From assembly GCA_002344525.1 (NCBI GenBank), contig DDTJ01000012.1:101529-164556 (forward strand): a DNA stretch of 63,028 bases, read 5' to 3'. Of this stretch, positions 60,908 through 63,028 are shown one piece after another (the first letter of the stretch is position 1; every line of letters starts with the position of its first letter). The DNA is from Akkermansiaceae bacterium UBA2367 (GTDB lineage Bacteria > Verrucomicrobiota > Verrucomicrobiia > Verrucomicrobiales > DEV007). The notes beneath the pieces were generated by a model. That model was not told the origin of the DNA. It did no database searches and saw only the letters and a list, made by a program, of their open reading frames with translations. Made by a program: the position numbers and the translations under genes.

Positions 60908-62926
60908 ATGCCCCGTGAGTACACCGTCACCCGCACCCCCGTCCACGCGAAATCGGGGATCGACTACGCCGCCGAACTGAACGAAAGCCAGTTCGCCGCC
61001 GTGACCGCCCCGCCCGGCCCCTCCCTCGTCATCGCCGGGGCTGGCAGCGGCAAGACGCGCACCCTCACCTACCGCGTCGCCTACCTCCTCGACAACGGCA
61101 TCCGACCGTCGAACATCCTCCTCCTCACCTTTACGAACAAGGCCGCCCGCGAGATGCTGGAGCGCGTCGGCGAACTCGTCCCCCTCGACACGCGCGACCT
61201 CTGGGGCGGCACCTTCCACTCCATCGGCAACCGCATCCTCCGCCGCCACGCCCGCGAGATCGGCTGGGAGCCGGGCTTCACCATCATGGACCGCGAGGAC
61301 CAGAAGGAGCTCCTCGCCGGCACCGTCGAGGAGAGCGGCATCGACACGAAGGCGGTGCGCTTCCCCAAGCCCGAAGTCCTCGGCGACCTCTTCAGCCTCG
61401 CGGTGAACACGGGCGAGGCGATCGAGGACATCGTCCACCACCGCTACCCCTACTTCCACCACCTCGTCCCGCAGATCGAGTCCCTTCAGGAGCGCTACGA
61501 GCGGAAGAAGCGCGAGACGAACTCGATGGACTTCGACGACCTTCTCGAAAAGCCCCTCCGCCTCCTCCGCGAGCGGAAGGAGCTGCTGGAGCTCTACCAG
61601 CGGCAGTTCGAGTGGATCCTCGTCGACGAATACCAGGACACCAACCTCCTCCAAGCCGAGTTCATCGACCTCCTCGCCGCGCCGCAGAACAACGTCATGG
61701 TCGTCGGCGACGACGCCCAGTCCATCTACTCCTGGCGGGGGGCCGACTTCCGCAACATCCTTGAGTTTCCCGACCGCTACGAGGGCGCCCGGAAATACGT
61801 CATCGAGACGAACTACCGCTCCGTCCCCGAGATCCTCAGCCTCGCCAACGCCGCCATCGCGCCGAACACGAAGCAGTTCCGCAAAAACCTCGCCCCGGCC
61901 AGGCCCGACCGTCAGGTGCGTCCCGCCCTCGCCCCCTTGCAGGATCCCGTCACCCAAGCCGCCTTCGTCGCCCAGCGCATCCTCGAGCTGCGCGACGAGG
62001 GCGTCGAGCTGAACGAGATCGCCGTGCTCTACCGCGCCCATTTCCACGCCATGGAGATCCAGCTCGAACTGACGAAACGCGGCATCCCCTTCGTCATCAC
62101 GAGTGGCCTGCGCTTCTTCGAGCAGGCCCACATCAAAGACACGGCCGCCTTCATGAAATTCGTCTTCAACCGCCGCGACGAAGTCGCCTTCAAGCGCCTC
62201 GTCCGCATGCTCCCCGGCGTGGGGAACAAAGGCGCCGACAAGCTCTGGCGCGAATGGCTCGCGAGCGGAGCGCAGGACGCCGAGACCGTGACCTCGTTTT
62301 CGGAGATCCTGCTGAAATTCAAAGTCGGCTCCAAGGCCAAGACCGGCTGGGAACAGTTCGCCTACACCCTCGACGAACTGGTCGATTTCGGCGGTCGGCC
62401 CAAGCCCCCCGCGAAGATGATGCCCTCCATCCTCGAAGGGGTCTACGAGGACTACATGAAAGGCAAGTTCACGAACTACGAGTATCGCAAGCAGGACCTT
62501 CTCCAACTTGAACGCTACGCCGAGCGTTTCGACGACCTCGGCGAGTTCCTCACCCAGCTCAGCCTCCTCGCCGGGCAGGACGCGGTCGAGGCCACCGCCG
62601 CTCAGGACAAGGAGTCGGTCTGCCTCAGCTCCGTCCACCAAGCCAAGGGACTCGAATGGAAGGTCGTCTTCTGCGTCTGGCTCGCCGACGGCATGTTCCC
62701 CAACAGCCGCGTCCTCGACGAAGACGGCGAGGACCAGCGAGGGCTGGAGGAGGAGCGCCGTTTGTTCTATGTCGCCGTGACCCGGGCGAGGGACGAGCTT
62801 TATCTGACCTATCCCCTGCTCTGGCACGGTTCCTTCACCGGCGAGGTGCTGCAGCGGCCCTCGCGGTTTCTTGATGAGATTCCGTCGGAGTTGATGGAGG
62901 AATGGAGGGTTGGGATGGGGTGGTAG
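60908..62926 (+). CDS. UvrD/Rep-type superfamily 1 DNA helicase
   Basis: The 672-residue protein has the SF1A motifs in order: LNESQFAAV (Q), VIAGAGSGKTRTL (I), LLTFTNKAAREM (Ia), FEWILVDEYQDTNLLQAEF (II), VMVVGDDAQSIYSWRGAD (III), VIETNYRS (IV), VCLSSVHQAKGLEWKVVF (V) and RRLFYVAVTRARDELYL (VI). It unwinds DNA 3'-5' in repair or replication restart. It lacks the long Tudor-like C-terminal extension of PcrA/UvrD, so it is closer to the Rep or short-UvrD group. It is complete here. Confidence 0.96.
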   Translation: MPREYTVTRTPVHAKSGIDYAAELNESQFAAVTAPPGPSLVIAGAGSGKTRTLTYRVAYLLDNGIRPSNILLLTFTNKAAREMLERVGELVPLDTRDLWGGTFHSIGNRILRRHAREIGWEPGFTIMDREDQKELLAGTVEESGIDTKAVRFPKPEVLGDLFSLAVNTGEAIEDIVHHRYPYFHHLVPQIESLQERYERKKRETNSMDFDDLLEKPLRLLRERKELLELYQRQFEWILVDEYQDTNLLQAEFIDLLAAPQNNVMVVGDDAQSIYSWRGADFRNILEFPDRYEGARKYVIETNYRSVPEILSLANAAIAPNTKQFRKNLAPARPDRQVRPALAPLQDPVTQAAFVAQRILELRDEGVELNEIAVLYRAHFHAMEIQLELTKRGIPFVITSGLRFFEQAHIKDTAAFMKFVFNRRDEVAFKRLVRMLPGVGNKGADKLWREWLASGAQDAETVTSFSEILLKFKVGSKAKTGWEQFAYTLDELVDFGGRPKPPAKMMPSILEGVYEDYMKGKFTNYEYRKQDLLQLERYAERFDDLGEFLTQLSLLAGQDAVEATAAQDKESVCLSSVHQAKGLEWKVVFCVWLADGMFPNSRVLDEDGEDQRGLEEERRLFYVAVTRARDELYLTYPLLWHGSFTGEVLQRPSRFLDEIPSELMEEWRVGMGW

Positions 62927-63028
62927 AATCTCCTACTCTTTACTCCTTACTCTTATCTCTTACTCCTGCTCATTTTCATGCCTCCTACTCAAAAACCGGA
63001 GGATGAGTGAGATGCAACGGATTTTTGG
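62927..63028. other. Terminal spacer with CTCTTACTC-like simple repeats
   Basis: Near-tandem CTCTTTACTCCTTACTC units follow the helicase stop and resemble the CTCTCAACT patches of the liv region. No gene begins before the window ends. Confidence 0.5.

Overview
This window looks like the chromosome of a high-GC, Gram-negative, respiring bacterium, most likely Verrucomicrobiota or another PVC-superphylum member. That placement is inference. It rests on a cytochrome b558-type succinate dehydrogenase, a TonB receptor, a two-partner-secretion-like exoprotein, a small protein of a type I associate with PVC genomes, many families of short interspersed palindromes, and a near absence of Shine-Dalgarno sequences. 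I saw no rRNA, tRNA, CRISPR array, transposase or prophage.

Layout. 0.1-9.8 kb: a large secreted triple beta-propeller sialidase-like enzyme, a CtBP-like 2-hydroxyacid dehydrogenase, PurT, a pair of tail-anchored proteins, a palindrome-dense intergenic stretch, a small conserved protein and a stand-alone flavodoxin. 9.9-16.3 kb: an apparent iron/redox locus with a TonB-dependent receptor, a secreted EF-hand protein, an exported thioredoxin/CxxCH/PDZ/DsbD-like protein and a siderophore-esterase-like hydrolase. 16.4-24 kb: a DUF116-polyprenyl synthase fusion, an L7/L12-like repeat membrane protein, a remnant of a NYN nuclease gene, sdhCAB and a VapBC-type toxin-antitoxin pair. 24.2-30.4 kb: a complete branched-chain amino-acid ABC transporter (livJ, H, M, G, F on the minus strand), interrupted by unrelated small genes and by CTCTCAACT-type repeats at nearly every junction. 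30.6-38.4 kb: a leucine-rich-repeat protein with a MoxR ATPase, a 220-bp palindromic element, an AI-2E-family permease, a LON-domain protein, rpsO-pnp and a small lipoprotein.

38.5-57.9 kb is one open reading frame of 6,445 codons. It encodes a giant exported beta-helix protein with a haemagglutinin/TPS-type N-terminus and about 95-100 copies of a YAQIGHGG-type motif. Eight divider modules split it into arrays that grow steadily from N- to C-terminus. It has no C-terminal barrel, and no outer-membrane partner is encoded in the window. This is the most unusual object here. 58-63 kb: a PanB-like protein lacking the family's metal ligands, a PIN-PhoH ATPase, a large nested repeat cluster and a UvrD/Rep-type helicase.

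All coordinates were read by eye. Starts were chosen by signal peptides, family alignment from memory and operon overlap, because ribosome-binding sites are mostly absent.
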